From an uncultured Planctomycetia bacterium (GTDB lineage Bacteria; Planctomycetota; Phycisphaerae; FEN-1346; JAACEH01): 58,392 nucleotides of DNA. Location of the stretch: the NCBI GenBank assembly GCA_903929765.1, contig CAIYVX010000019.1, forward strand, positions 1-58,392, given 5' to 3'. Of the stretch, positions 7,101 through 15,368 are shown piece by piece; position 1 is the stretch's first letter, and the number at the start of each line of letters is the position of its first letter. The notes beneath the pieces are model-generated. The model saw only the letters and a list, made by a program, of their open reading frames with translations, made no database searches and was not told where the DNA came from. Made by a program: the position numbers and the translations under genes.

Positions 7101-9945
7101 AGGCCACGTTGGCCCCCAGATTGGCCCCGGTCGCCGTCCAACCCACGAACTGGTAGCCCGTGGCCGGATAGGCCTGGATCTGCAGCACGTTGCCATAGTA
7201 GTACGGCCCGGAGACCGGCTGGTAAGCCACCGTTCCGTTCGCGGGCGACGGCAAGACCGCCGTCGTCACCGAGTAGGGAGACAGGCTGAACAGGGCCGTC
7301 AGGTCGAAGCTGCCCAGCACCGTCAGCGAGGTCGTCGCCGCCGTCGAGTTCGAGATCGTCGCGTTGGTGGCCGTCCAGTTGACGAACTGCCAGCCGGCGT
7401 TGGGCGAAGCCGTAATGCCCACTATCTGGTTGTAAGTGTACGGGCCGTTGGACGTCAACTGGATCGTGCCGCCGGTGGCGCTTTCCGTACCGGTGTAGGC
7501 CGGAACGAACATCGCCGTCAGCGAGCAACTCGAATAGATGGTCAGCGAGGTGGTTGCGGCCGTGGAGTTAGAGAGTACCCCGCCGCCGGTGACCGACCAG
7601 TAGGAGAAGCCGTAGCCCGAAATGGCAGACGCCTGAACCGTCACCACCGAGCTGGGCGTGTAAGTCAGCAGGCGCGGCAACCAAGTCACCGCGCCGGCGC
7701 CGGGCGGACTGATCGACGTGGTCAAGGTCAGGTTGCCCGCATCAAACACACCCCGCGCCGTGGCGGCAAAGACGGCCATTTCGGGGGGATGGCCGCTGTA
7801 GTTGACCGAGGCGATAGTATTGATCAGCGCGATGCTCTGGAGCGGCTTGGCGGAATTCAGCGTCAGGGGCGTGGAAAATTCGTAGAGGTTGAGCAGATCC
7901 TGCGCGTCGGTCCGGAAATACATGCCGTGGTCATACAGATACTGGGTGCTATGAAAGAGGGTGCTGAAGCCCGGGAACGCGGACGTGACGCTGGAGGAGC
8001 CAAAGGCCGGACCGGAGGTCGTCCCGAAGTCGTAGAGCAGCGTCGAACTACTGTCGGCGTAAACGGCCCAGATCTGGCAGTAATTGGCGTTCGCGGTCGC
8101 CAGGACGAAGTTGATGTCCGAGTAGTAGGTCACGGGCACGGGCAGTGTCACCTGCGCGACGTCCCAGGTGTAAATGTAGTTAGTCTGGCCGATGACCGCC
8201 GCGTTGCTCCTGTCGATCGAATCATAGGGCATCAAGGCGTTGCCACTGACCGAGGCGATGCAGTAGGTCCGGCCGCCGGAGCCGGTCAGGATGCCGTTCC
8301 TCGGCGAGCCTTGGCTGCCGGTCAAATAGGTGCCGTTGTACCCGACGGGTCCCGCGCTGTCGGAGACCGTCGTGACGGCGCCCAGACCACAACAGTTCCC
8401 GCCGTCGTTCCTGAGGTTCAGCGAGTAGCCGTTCTGCTCCCCGACGTACAGGGTATCCACCTGTGTGGATTGCGCCAGGGCTTTGTTGAACATGGCCGGA
8501 CTGACCCAGGCGTTCATGTTGAACCCGCTGGAAATCTGGAGCGGCGACAATCCGGAATAGAGCGCCGTCAGCGAACAGTTGCCGTTGATGGTCATCGTCG
8601 CCGACACCACCGAGGAGTTCGACAACACCGCGCTGCCCGTAACCATCCAGCCGACGAAGGTAAAGCCCGTATTGGCCGTATAACTTAGCGTCACCACCGA
8701 ACCGGGGGCATAGGTCGCCTGGCTCGGCGTGTAACCGACCGTGCCGTTCGCCGACTGGTACAAGGTCACCGTGTAGTTGCTGGGAATCTGCGAGTAGCTG
8801 GCCGTCACGGTGCAACTGGAGGTGATGGTCAGCGAGGTGGTCTGGGCCGTGGAGTTCGAGATCGTCCCGCCGGTGGCCGTCCAGCACACGAAGTTGTAGC
8901 CCGTATTCTTCGTCTCGCTGATCGTCACCACGTCGCCGTAGAGGTAGCCAGACTGGCTCGGCGTCGCCGCTACCGTTCCACCGGCGACCGGGCTGGCCGC
9001 CATGGTCAGCGGGAAAGATACGGGCCTGGCCGTGGCGGCAAAGATGCCCAGTTCGGGGCAATTGGCGTTATAGTTGATCGAGGCGATAGTATCGATCATA
9101 ACGATGCTCAGGAGTTTCTTGGCGGGATTCAGCGTCAGGGGCGTGGAAAATTCGTAGAGGTTGAGCAGGTTGGCGGCGTCGGTCCGGAAATACATGCCGT
9201 GTTCATAAAGATACCAGGTGCTATGATAGACGGTGTTGAAACCCGTGTAGGTGGAGGTGGGGCTTGCCGAGAAGACGTTCGGACCTTTGGACGCCCCGAA
9301 GTCGTAGAGCTTGGTCGAGGTGGTGTCGGAATATTTGGCCCAGATCTGGCAGTAATTGGAGTTCTGGGTGGTCATGACAAAGTCGATGTCCGTGTAGTAG
9401 CCCTGTGCCACCGGCAGCGTCACCTGCGAGACGGACCAGGTGCCCGTGTTGTAATAATTGCCGACGCACGCGGCGTTCTTCATGTCGATCGAGTCGTAGG
9501 GCATCGAGGCGTTGCCCTGGATCGAGGCGATGTTGTAAACGCCGCCCAAGGCGCCATAGGCGGTCGACGCCAGGACGCCGTTCCTCGGCGTACCCTGGCT
9601 GCCGGTCAAATAGGTGCCGTTGTACGATATTATGCCGGCGCTGTCGGAGACCGTCGTGACGGCGCACAGGCGATCCACGTTCCCGCCGTAGTTAAACAAG
9701 TTCGTCGCGTAGCCGTTCGGCTCGCCGCCGGGGTACGCCGGGCCGTACAGGGTATCCACCTGCGTGGATTGCGACACGGCGGTGTTATACATGGCCGGGC
9801 TGGCCCAGGCCTTCATGTTGAATCCGCCCGAAATGGTCAGCGTGACCACGGCCGGGGGATTCGCGGCAAAAGCCGGCACGGCCAACATTACCGTCATCGC
9901 CAGAGCCAGCACAAACCCCACAACCACCAGTGTGCTTCGTACCAT
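4150..9945 (-). CDS. Large exported multi-domain protein: duplicated N-terminal domain, InlB-like repeats, parallel beta-helix
   Basis: 1931 residues. The start at 9943-9945 is set by GGAGG eight bases upstream and begins a classic signal peptide (RSTLVVVGFVLALAMTVM...AFA). Then, in order: an unknown ~270-residue domain (about 38-312), two Flg_new/InlB-B-like bacterial repeats with the GY.F..W.(A/V)TGG pattern (about 315-460), a second copy of the unknown domain (about 470-735; shared SGFNM.AW.SPAM, YNGTYLTGSQG.PRNG), about six more repeats (735-1120), a DUF1565-type start of a right-handed beta-helix (ASDSNPGTLARPF) running to about 1780, and a C-terminal SbsA/Ig-like domain. Polysaccharide lyase, hydrolase or adhesin roles are all possible. 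It stands beside the glycan locus and has its own terminator. Confidence 0.85.
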   Translation of the reverse strand: MVRSTLVVVGFVLALAMTVMLAVPAFAANPPAVVTLTISGGFNMKAWASPAMYNTAVSQSTQVDTLYGPAYPGGEPNGYATNLFNYGGNVDRLCAVTTVSDSAGIISYNGTYLTGSQGTPRNGVLASTAYGALGGVYNIASIQGNASMPYDSIDMKNAACVGNYYNTGTWSVSQVTLPVAQGYYTDIDFVMTTQNSNYCQIWAKYSDTTSTKLYDFGASKGPNVFSASPTSTYTGFNTVYHSTWYLYEHGMYFRTDAANLLNLYEFSTPLTLNPAKKLLSIVMIDTIASINYNANCPELGIFAATARPVSFPLTMAASPVAGGTVAATPSQSGYLYGDVVTISETKNTGYNFVCWTATGGTISNSTAQTTSLTITSSCTVTASYSQIPSNYTVTLYQSANGTVGYTPSQATYAPGSVVTLSYTANTGFTFVGWMVTGSAVLSNSSVVSATMTINGNCSLTALYSGLSPLQISSGFNMNAWVSPAMFNKALAQSTQVDTLYVGEQNGYSLNLRNDGGNCCGLGAVTTVSDSAGPVGYNGTYLTGSQGSPRNGILTGSGGRTYCIASVSGNALMPYDSIDRSNAAVIGQTNYIYTWDVAQVTLPVPVTYYSDINFVLATANANYCQIWAVYADSSSTLLYDFGTTSGPAFGSSSVTSAFPGFSTLFHSTQYLYDHGMYFRTDAQDLLNLYEFSTPLTLNSAKPLQSIALINTIASVNYSGHPPEMAVFAATARGVFDAGNLTLTTSISPPGAGAVTWLPRLLTYTPSSVVTVQASAISGYGFSYWSVTGGGVLSNSTAATTSLTIYSSCSLTAMFVPAYTGTESATGGTIQLTSNGPYTYNQIVGITASPNAGWQFVNWTATNATISNSTAATTSLTVLGSFDLTALFSLSPYSVTTAVLPSPANGTVAYQPVSGPYYYGNVLQIQAYPATGYQFVGWTATGANLGANVASTTATVTNNVSLTASFTPAQYTVTLNQTTGGNASVSPSQAKYYYGNTATVTATASSGYGLGSWNVTNGTVSPLTSSVATLTVQGNVTLSANFDATGSLTIVTSQGTVTVTPSQAGYVGGTVVTITTSTVNAGYVLDHWNLSGGSLISNSCALTTQLTINGNTTLTAVYVTGSYVNNLNPLASDSNPGTLARPFLTVNKATSIAKAGATTVVLQGVYREAPSLTNSGTFANPIVVKGNPGDRVVVTGADAIPTSSGSWTQCTATTASGNANYANIYYTDISWEPVQVWQDDAPLTLAQTPNSAWWVPNAVATPSTLVDTVNLTQTYYKGGSIYMFRYDGTMQYWDVIGGYDAASHTLSIDAPPWGGAWSQTWSPTPTGCRYYIANLVQLMGTPGQWVVAHSGSNYRVFVWPIGGGRPAGHLFEAGRRNRFVFEWGNLSNWVFDGLEVRGSNGHGFGNFNGYTPSNNVVRNCVIHDNGGSGIYALGNTGDTFLHNVITWNGWGLGPLDDDSIGDGFGICVGSPLFSPSSGIIENEIAFSYDDNIYGGLSSVSISGNYIHDAWWGEHPDNIQDGGNASQFWLYNNLVFSGPDGIQENSGSNTNFINNTFLGIEGYVLQGEYVSAVLKHNTFLFAGFGCYATVYSGITASNNLADVGFAGEAFGVGTQAQGYFSDYNLFYQMPGTSSTGVVIFNGSNSLTFSQYVASSSQDTHSAYGDPKFANAPYYFQPVGFNFTLANRVYVQDASNMVVGDYIELGFDGVSRQITGVGANTNSYYFFYPGSPNSYVDFTPSDAKFSFGMFSRNLVNWKNNHSTSRSMDLTLQAGSPAIGAASDGGNMGSSIKIMDYMAGKLNGHTTRVLPTWPITPANVTAWAASTTTQGFNTITEGQTLSSPNDLVKGFKVTVDSALSGPTVNTSAISIVDTGGTSYAGYITSAALDSTARILTVTLNSSLPTSKTYIIALNPAVTAANGGPVLGAKSIKIVDN

Positions 9946-10420
9946 GAGACTTACCTCCGAAATGAAAGGGCCCACCACAACACCCACTAACGCCCGCGCC
10001 CCACAAGGGCCTGCGGCGTAAATCACAAGCGTGTTATTTCTCCGCCCCTCGACGAAGTGGAAAGCATTCGGCCCCAGGCGGCGCTCAAGATGCCCGATCA
10101 GAGTTGATCCGCCGAACAACCGTCAAGCCGTTCCCATCCCTACAACCCAGCGACCCCACAGCAGCACAACCAGAAACGAAAAAGGACATGAGTGCCAGAC
10201 TCGAGCCGCGCCGCCCAAAAACCTCAACCGGAAAACCAGGACGCGGAGCAACACCATCCCAACTTCAAAAGGGTCTGTCAAGAAAAAATCAAAAAGCCGA
10301 CTTTTGTCATAGGAGAAAAAAGCTTGCGGAACTTTGGAAAACTGCGACAATCCGAAGGTCGCGGTCCAGACCGATTCTGGATCGACGTTGGCCGACAGAG
10401 TCAGGAAAAAGGAGCGGCGG
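9946..10420. other. Divergent intergenic region, 475 bases
   Basis: This region separates the minus-strand beta-helix gene from the plus-strand glycan locus and must carry promoters in both directions. The only structure I can point to is the leader element at 10302-10383 described separately. No gene with a ribosome-binding site or recognisable product is seen. Confidence 0.6.
10302..10383 (+). promoter_or_regulatory. Leader element, copy 1 (shared with 11953-12034)
   Basis: About 82 bases that recur with roughly a dozen changes at 11953-12034. Shared blocks are CTTTTGTC, a run of A, GCTTGCGGAAC, GGAAAACTGCGACAATCCGA and AGACCGATTCTGGA. TTGCGG (10324-10329), a 16-base spacer and GACAAT (10346-10351) could be a weak sigma-70 promoter inside it. 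It ends about 40 bases before the TylF-like gene. Confidence 0.6.
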
Positions 10421-11158
10421 ATGCATCCAGTACCCCGGAAGATCGCCAAGGTTCTGCTGTATCCCTGGTACAAGCTTGAGTCGCGAGTTCGTCCGCCAAG
10501 CCGGTGGACGAGCATCACCTGCCGCGCCCTGGGCGTCGGCGACTCGCAGCACGACCCGCGGATCAGCTTGCTGGTTGAGAGTCTCCGTCAAACGGCGGAC
10601 GTTCCGGGCGAGGTGGCGGAGTGCGGTGTGTTTCAAGGGATTTCCTGTATTCGTCTGGCCCTGGCCATTAAAGAGCAGGGCCTGGCTAAGACTCTCTACG
10701 CCCTGGATTCGTTCTCCGGTTTCGACGAGTCCGCCGACCAGGAGGCAGCACATCTGAAAGACGGCGTCGACAATCCGGTGCTGCTGAAGGGTGGTTTTTC
10801 CGAGACGTCGGTGGCCCTGCTGAACCGCAAGATCCGGGAGGTCCGGGTCGAGTCGATCGTCAAGCTGGTGCCTGGTTATTTTTGCGACTCGCTGCCGACG
10901 CTGCCCGAGCGTCGCTACAGCTTCGTACACCTGGACTGCGATCTGGCCAAGTCCTACCGGGAGTGCCTGGAGTATTTTTATCCGCGGCTGAATCAGGGCG
11001 GCATTATACATCTTGATGAATACGACCACGCCGAATGGCCTCTGACCAAGAAGGTCATTGACGATTTTTTCGGCGCTCGGGACGAGGAGTTGGTCCCCGT
11101 CAGCCGCACGCTACGGGGCAAGAGGGCAGATCGCTGGTACATCCGCAAGGCGCATTAG
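10421..11158 (+). CDS. TylF/MycF-family O-methyltransferase
   Basis: 245 residues, a class I SAM-dependent methyltransferase of the macrocin-O-methyltransferase (TylF) type that modifies sugar hydroxyls. The SAM-binding loop is EVAECGVFQGISC (about 64-76), the acidic strand end LYALDSFSGFDE follows, and FVHLDCDLAKSY plus GGIIHLDEYDHAEWP supply the metal- and substrate-site acidic residues of the family. The start at 10421 has AAGGAG six bases upstream; the open frame runs further upstream but has no such signal. As first gene of the glycan locus it most likely O-methylates a sugar of the surface polysaccharide. The acceptor is unknown. Confidence 0.85.
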   Translation: MHPVPRKIAKVLLYPWYKLESRVRPPSRWTSITCRALGVGDSQHDPRISLLVESLRQTADVPGEVAECGVFQGISCIRLALAIKEQGLAKTLYALDSFSGFDESADQEAAHLKDGVDNPVLLKGGFSETSVALLNRKIREVRVESIVKLVPGYFCDSLPTLPERRYSFVHLDCDLAKSYRECLEYFYPRLNQGGIIHLDEYDHAEWPLTKKVIDDFFGARDEELVPVSRTLRGKRADRWYIRKAH

Positions 11159-11195
11159 ACTGTATCTGAAAACTCCGGCGTCGGCGTGGTTCCTC

Positions 11196-11828
11196 TCAGG
11201 TGCGATACTTGATGACTTTAGCCGGCACGCCGACGGCCACGGCGTTGGGTTCAATGTCATGGGTGACGACCGCGCCGGCCCCGATGACAGCGCCGTGTCC
11301 GATGGTCACGCCGGGCATGACGCGCACGCCGGAGCCGAACCAAACGTCATCGCTGATGACAATGGGTTTGGGATCGTACTTTTGGAGCCGGATCAGTTCG
11401 TCTTTGGCGAAGCCGTGATTGACGTCCGTAATATAAGAGTGCGGGGCCAGGAGGCAATCGGCGCCGATGGTGACGCTTTGATAGGCGACAATAATGGAGC
11501 GTCCCCCGATATAGGTGTTATCCCCGATGACCAAACGTCCGCCCCGAATATCTGTTCCGATGTAAACACCTTCTCCCAGGTGAACATTGCTGCCGATGAC
11601 GATATCGCCACCGCCGACCAGGATGGAACCGTCCAACACCAGGCCCGGCCCGACACGGGCTCCGGCGGCCTTGAGACGCAGACAGTTCCACCGAGAAACG
11701 GCGAGGTGCTGTAACCAGTCCAGCAGGCGAAAGAGCCGCATCGGGCGTGTGATAATCCGCCAAATGTGCTCCAAGCCGCGCTTCGCGCGGGGCGAATTAA
11801 AATGAACTCGTTGAATTTGATCGGACAT
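11196..11828 (-). CDS. Left-handed beta-helix (hexapeptide repeat) acyltransferase
   Basis: 210 residues. Many imperfect hexapeptide turns are visible (GSNVHLGEGVYIG, IGDNTYIGG, ISDDVWFGSGVRVMPGVTIGHGAVIGAGAVV), with VNHGF holding the catalytic histidine typical of maltose/galactoside/WcaF-type O-acetyltransferases and the C-terminal AVGVPAKVIKY signature. It probably acetylates a sugar in the neighbouring polysaccharide pathway. The start at 11826-11828 has GGAGG ten bases upstream. It converges on the methyltransferase gene, 37 bases away, and is transcribed from its own promoter at 11911-11939. Confidence 0.88.
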   Translation of the reverse strand: MSDQIQRVHFNSPRAKRGLEHIWRIITRPMRLFRLLDWLQHLAVSRWNCLRLKAAGARVGPGLVLDGSILVGGGDIVIGSNVHLGEGVYIGTDIRGGRLVIGDNTYIGGRSIIVAYQSVTIGADCLLAPHSYITDVNHGFAKDELIRLQKYDPKPIVISDDVWFGSGVRVMPGVTIGHGAVIGAGAVVTHDIEPNAVAVGVPAKVIKYRT

Positions 11829-11910
11829 ATTTCGTGGCCCTCCACGGCCTTCCGGTCGGCTGAGCCTATAACGAGCCTGACTGGTAGGTTGAAAGTATCG
11901 CGGCGTTAAC

Positions 11911-11939
11911 ATTATACCCTCGTTGCCTTTGGTTTACAA
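11911..11939 (-). promoter_or_regulatory. Sigma-70-like promoter of the acyltransferase gene
   Basis: On the minus strand: TTGTAA (11934-11939), a 17-base spacer, and TATAAT (11911-11916). It predicts a 5' leader of about 75 bases. Confidence 0.6.
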
Positions 11940-11952
11940 CCCTTTTGAAGCC

Positions 11953-12034
11953 CTTTTGTCGCTTAAGAAAAAAAGCTTGCGGAACATGGGAAAACTGCGA
12001 CAATCCGATGGTCTTGGTCTAGACCGATTCTGGA
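11953..12034 (+). promoter_or_regulatory. Leader element, copy 2
   Basis: Second copy of the element at 10302-10383, ending 13 bases before the ATP-grasp start codon. TTGCGG (11977-11982) and GACAAT (11999-12004) keep the 16-base spacing. The two copies are the only ones I find in the window. Confidence 0.6.
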
Positions 12035-12047
12035 GGGTGTTCCGTTC

Positions 12048-13118
12048 ATGCGCATACTCCTGACAAACGGCGACTACCGGCACACTTTGGCCATCCGCCA
12101 GCGCCTGCTGCGCTACGACCCGTCGCTAAAAATTCTGGCCCACAAGGGCCGCTTGCCGCTGCTGGCGTGGTTTGGCGGCATCCCGCGCCGTGACATCGTC
12201 GGCGGCACCCTGGAACAAGCCCTGGCCCAGACCGAATTCGACCAGGTCATTCCGGTCGGCGGCAAGGCGGTCGTGGCCGTGGCCGAGGCCTGCCCCGAAA
12301 AGGCGGTCCTGCCGTCCCGGACGTCGCTCGAGATCTGCCTGAATAAGGATCGCACCACCGAGTTGGCGAACAAACTCGGGGTACCCTGCCCGCGCACCTG
12401 GGCGCCCACGAGCGTCGAGGAAGCCTTGTCGCTCGATGTGCCGCTGCCGTGCGTCATCAAGTCGGGGGACGAGTCGAAGGCCAAGTTTGTGGTTCTCTAT
12501 GCCAAGACACGCGACGAGTTTACGACCAGGTACCAGGAGGCCGCCGCGCGTTGTGCGGCCAAGGGCGGCGCGCTGCCGCTCATTCAGGAATATGTCACGG
12601 GCGTCGGCGCCGGCTTCTTCGCCCTCTACCAGAAGGGTCAGGCCAAGTGGATTTTCATGCACCGCCGGCTCCGCGAGTGGCCCCTCACGGGCGGGTCCAG
12701 CACCGCCGCCGCCGCCTTCTATCATCCCCAGCTCAAGGAATACGGCCTGAAGCTCCTGGACGCCCTGGGCTGGCACGGCGTGGCCATGGTCGAGTTTAAG
12801 TACGATCCGGCCACGGACCGCTTCTGGCTGATCGAGATCAACCCCAAGTTCTGGGGTTCCCTGGCCCTGGCCCTGGCCTCCGGGGTCGATTTTCCGGTGG
12901 GACTGCACCGCATCTTTCGCGGCGAGACGCTCGAATACAGTGAAGAATACAACCGCAACATCAGCTTTTACTGGCCGTTGCCGAACGACCTGCGGGCCCT
13001 GCTGAAGATGCGTCACTGGCGCGGGCTGGGCGACTATTTCCGCAAAGACAGCCGGACGGATTTTCTCGAACACCCGCTGGTGGACCTGACCGAAATAGCG
13101 AGAATCATTCTGCTATGA
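12048..13118 (+). CDS. ATP-grasp carboxylate-amine ligase-like protein
   Basis: 356 residues. ATP-grasp enzymes join a carboxylate to an amine or thiol through an acylphosphate. Visible parts are an N-terminal Rossmann-like preATP domain (MRILLTNGDYRHTL, then VIPVGGKAVVAVAE), NKDRTTELANKLGVPCPRTW, the ATP-binding Lys in PCVIKSGDESKAKFV, the linker LIQEYVTGVGAGFFALY, and the metal-site end FWLIEINPKFWGSLALA. Substrate unknown. The stop overlaps the start of the next gene by four bases (ATGA), so translation is coupled to the PHP protein. The start follows leader element copy 2, with GGAGG eleven bases upstream. Confidence 0.85.
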   Translation: MRILLTNGDYRHTLAIRQRLLRYDPSLKILAHKGRLPLLAWFGGIPRRDIVGGTLEQALAQTEFDQVIPVGGKAVVAVAEACPEKAVLPSRTSLEICLNKDRTTELANKLGVPCPRTWAPTSVEEALSLDVPLPCVIKSGDESKAKFVVLYAKTRDEFTTRYQEAAARCAAKGGALPLIQEYVTGVGAGFFALYQKGQAKWIFMHRRLREWPLTGGSSTAAAAFYHPQLKEYGLKLLDALGWHGVAMVEFKYDPATDRFWLIEINPKFWGSLALALASGVDFPVGLHRIFRGETLEYSEEYNRNISFYWPLPNDLRALLKMRHWRGLGDYFRKDSRTDFLEHPLVDLTEIARIILL

Positions 13119-13819
13119 TCCGGGCAATTACGCATATTCACACCAATTATTCTTACGACTCGCGTCTGCCGGCGCCGCGGTTGCTGCAGGCCCTCCAGGC
13201 CGACCTGGTGGGTCTGGCCCTGGTGGCCGACCACGACAGCTTCCAAGGCGCCATCGACCTGGCCGCCGAAGTGCGGCGCACCGGGGCCGCGCTCCTCGTG
13301 CCCCTGGCGGCCGAAATTGCCACCGAATTCGGCGACGTCGTGGTCGTGCTCCCGGACGGCGTCGCGGCCCCGGAGGTCAAAGCGATCAAGAAATGGGCCG
13401 ACCTCCGCAACGCCATTCGCCAACTCGGGGGCCGGATCTGGCTGCCGCACCCGTTTCAGCATCACCGCGAGGTGGAAACCCTGGCCGCCGAGGCCGACGT
13501 GATCGAGGTCTTCAATGCCCGTTGCACCCCGGAGAACAACGCCGCGGCCCAGGAGTTGTGCCGCCGCTTCGGCAAGATTCCGGCCTATGGGGCCGACGCC
13601 CATAGTCTGGTCGAGTGTTTCCGCACCGTCGTCGAATATCCGCCGGCCGCAACGGCCATCGAAATACTGTCCCAAGCGCCGCGGTGTCTGTCGCAGGGCC
13701 TCACGCCGCACCGAGCTATCGTCTGGAGCCAGTTGGTCAAGGGTTTCAAGCAGCGCCGCCCGAAACTGGTGGTCATGACGCTTCTGGCCTGGCTTCCCCA
13801 CCCCCGGAAGAAGCATTAA
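13115..13819 (+). CDS. PHP-domain phosphoesterase
   Basis: 234 residues of the polymerase-and-histidinol-phosphatase fold. The metal motifs are clear: ITHIHTNYSYDS (H-x-H), LVADHDS, LPHPFQHH and IPAYGADAHS. Such proteins are metal-dependent phosphatases or phosphodiesterases. The four-base overlap with the ATP-grasp gene suggests the two act in one pathway, for instance making and then dephosphorylating a sugar-linked intermediate; that is inference. A glycan-locus role is also possible from position alone. Confidence 0.85.
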   Translation: MIRAITHIHTNYSYDSRLPAPRLLQALQADLVGLALVADHDSFQGAIDLAAEVRRTGAALLVPLAAEIATEFGDVVVVLPDGVAAPEVKAIKKWADLRNAIRQLGGRIWLPHPFQHHREVETLAAEADVIEVFNARCTPENNAAAQELCRRFGKIPAYGADAHSLVECFRTVVEYPPAATAIEILSQAPRCLSQGLTPHRAIVWSQLVKGFKQRRPKLVVMTLLAWLPHPRKKH

Positions 13820-13883
13820 GCTGAGGCTTACTCGGAAGGTAATTAGAGCAGATAACGGTTGGTTGTACTCTTTGGGAAAGTTT

Positions 13884-13942
13884 GCCGGCCTTCCACACAC
13901 CTTGCCCCCATACAGCCGGGGGTCAAGGTGTGGCGCCCTGGA
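13884..13942. repeat. Family B palindromic repeat, possible bidirectional terminator
   Basis: Arms CACACCTTG-CCCC and GGGG-CAAGGTGTG form a long stem with a short loop. It lies between the converging PHP and polymerase genes. Other family B copies are at 30232, 30616, 30670, 51440 and, in frame in mutS, 58259. Confidence 0.7.
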
Positions 13943-13967
13943 AGTAACCATTCAATCGTTAACGGCT

Positions 13968-15368
13968 CTAAAGCTGGGGTTCCCCGGACCACTCCTCGGA
14001 CCGCCAATTCTGGCCGTACATTTCCGCCTCTTCCTGGGCGGCGATTTCATCGTCGACTTCTCGTCTGGTCAGGGCGACCAGCCCCATGGTCGCAGCTTGT
14101 ATGACGCTGAGGCTGGGGGTGATGATGAACCCGGAGGTTACCTCAAAAGTCAGCATGGCCAGGGAAGCGCCGATCAGGGCCAGGGCGGAGGGCGCATAGG
14201 CGCCGTTGCGGCCTCTTAAGAGAGTGGCGATGCTGGTCCAGACCATGAAGAAATAGAGCCCGCAATGGGCGGCCAGGCCGATGAGGCCGCCGGTCATGAG
14301 GGCCCCAAGGAAACCACTGTCGAAATTCTCCTGGTTTAGCTTGGAGGAACCGGCGCCGAACAAGTAGTTGCCGCTGGTTCCCAACAGTTCCAGTTGGTTC
14401 TCCCAGAGTTCGAGACGGCCGGTGGATTGAGACACGCCGGTGGTCACGCCATGGGTGCGAACGCTGTCGAAAAAGTCTGTGATGCGAGCCGGCAGTTCGA
14501 CGGTCTGAAGCAGTCCCACGCCGACGATTACCAGGAGTACGAGTCCGATCATGACCAGGACGGGCATCCAGCGACCGCGCGGCAAGAACAGCGACATGGT
14601 CAGCACGGAGATGATCACCAGCGACATGGAAAAGAGGCAGGTGCGCGACTGGGCGAGGATGAAACCGGCGTAGGCCATGAGGAGGGCGGAGGCAATACCG
14701 AAGATTCGAAACAATTTCTTTTTGGCGCACAGGCCGAGGGCCAGGGAAAAGCTGGCAAAAACCGCCAGCACCCCGCCATAGTAGTTGGGGTTGGGCAGGG
14801 TGCCGTAGGAGCGGATAAAACGTCCCGGATCGAGGTTACTGCCTCGAACATACCTGAAAATGAAGGCCGTAAAGGGATTCGGCCAGTAGGCCTGCATCAT
14901 GCCCAGAAACATCTCTGCCGCCCCTAAGAGGGCCAGGAAGCCGACGAGTTGCCACAAGTGGCGCGGCTGAAGGTGCAGGCTGCCCACCGTGATAAAAATC
15001 AGCGTGTTGCGGGCGTACATGAGGGGGGTGTAGAGGCTATTGACGATGAAATTGTCCGGATGGCCCACCAGCGTCAGCAGAACACCGATGGTTTGGGTCA
15101 GAACATAGACCAGCCAGATGCATGTGCCGACGGACAGAATCGTGCTGAAGGCGCGGCGGCCGAGCCGGGCATTCTGCCGCCGCGCCGTAAAGAACAGGAA
15201 AAGTAAGATCGGGTCCTCGGCCCGGAGCGGCGGAGGGCCGCCGGCGCCGAAGACCATGGGCGGAACCACGAGTGGTGCCAGCACCAACAAGCCAATGAGG
15301 AAGGCGGCGAAGCGCGACATCCTCGCCTCAGCTTCAGGGCTGACCAAATAGTTGCCGTAGACGGTCAT
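13968..15368 (-). CDS. O-antigen ligase / Wzy-like polysaccharide polymerase
   Basis: 466 residues, with about eleven predicted membrane spans and a large external loop. The region with STGRLELWENQLELL, LFGAGSSKLNQENFDSGFLGAL and GGLIGL is the Wzy_C/WaaL signature (conserved R near a W-x-N, then a polar loop before the next helix). It would polymerise or ligate lipid-linked glycan repeats outside the inner membrane. The soluble C-terminus (about 430-466) is charged. It has its own promoter (15440-15469) and is the only minus-strand polymerase in the locus. Confidence 0.85.
   Translation of the reverse strand: MTVYGNYLVSPEAEARMSRFAAFLIGLLVLAPLVVPPMVFGAGGPPPLRAEDPILLFLFFTARRQNARLGRRAFSTILSVGTCIWLVYVLTQTIGVLLTLVGHPDNFIVNSLYTPLMYARNTLIFITVGSLHLQPRHLWQLVGFLALLGAAEMFLGMMQAYWPNPFTAFIFRYVRGSNLDPGRFIRSYGTLPNPNYYGGVLAVFASFSLALGLCAKKKLFRIFGIASALLMAYAGFILAQSRTCLFSMSLVIISVLTMSLFLPRGRWMPVLVMIGLVLLVIVGVGLLQTVELPARITDFFDSVRTHGVTTGVSQSTGRLELWENQLELLGTSGNYLFGAGSSKLNQENFDSGFLGALMTGGLIGLAAHCGLYFFMVWTSIATLLRGRNGAYAPSALALIGASLAMLTFEVTSGFIITPSLSVIQAATMGLVALTRREVDDEIAAQEEAEMYGQNWRSEEWSGEPQL

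Noticed and set aside
7789-8688. Long open frames opposite the 1931-residue gene
   Set aside because: They are Gly/Asp/Arg-rich shadows caused by the GC-rich, repetitive codon use of the real gene, and lack ribosome-binding sites or domain motifs.
10104-10757. 217-codon frame starting in the intergenic region before the TylF-like gene
   Set aside because: It overlaps the real gene in another frame, is Arg/Ser-rich and has no start signal.
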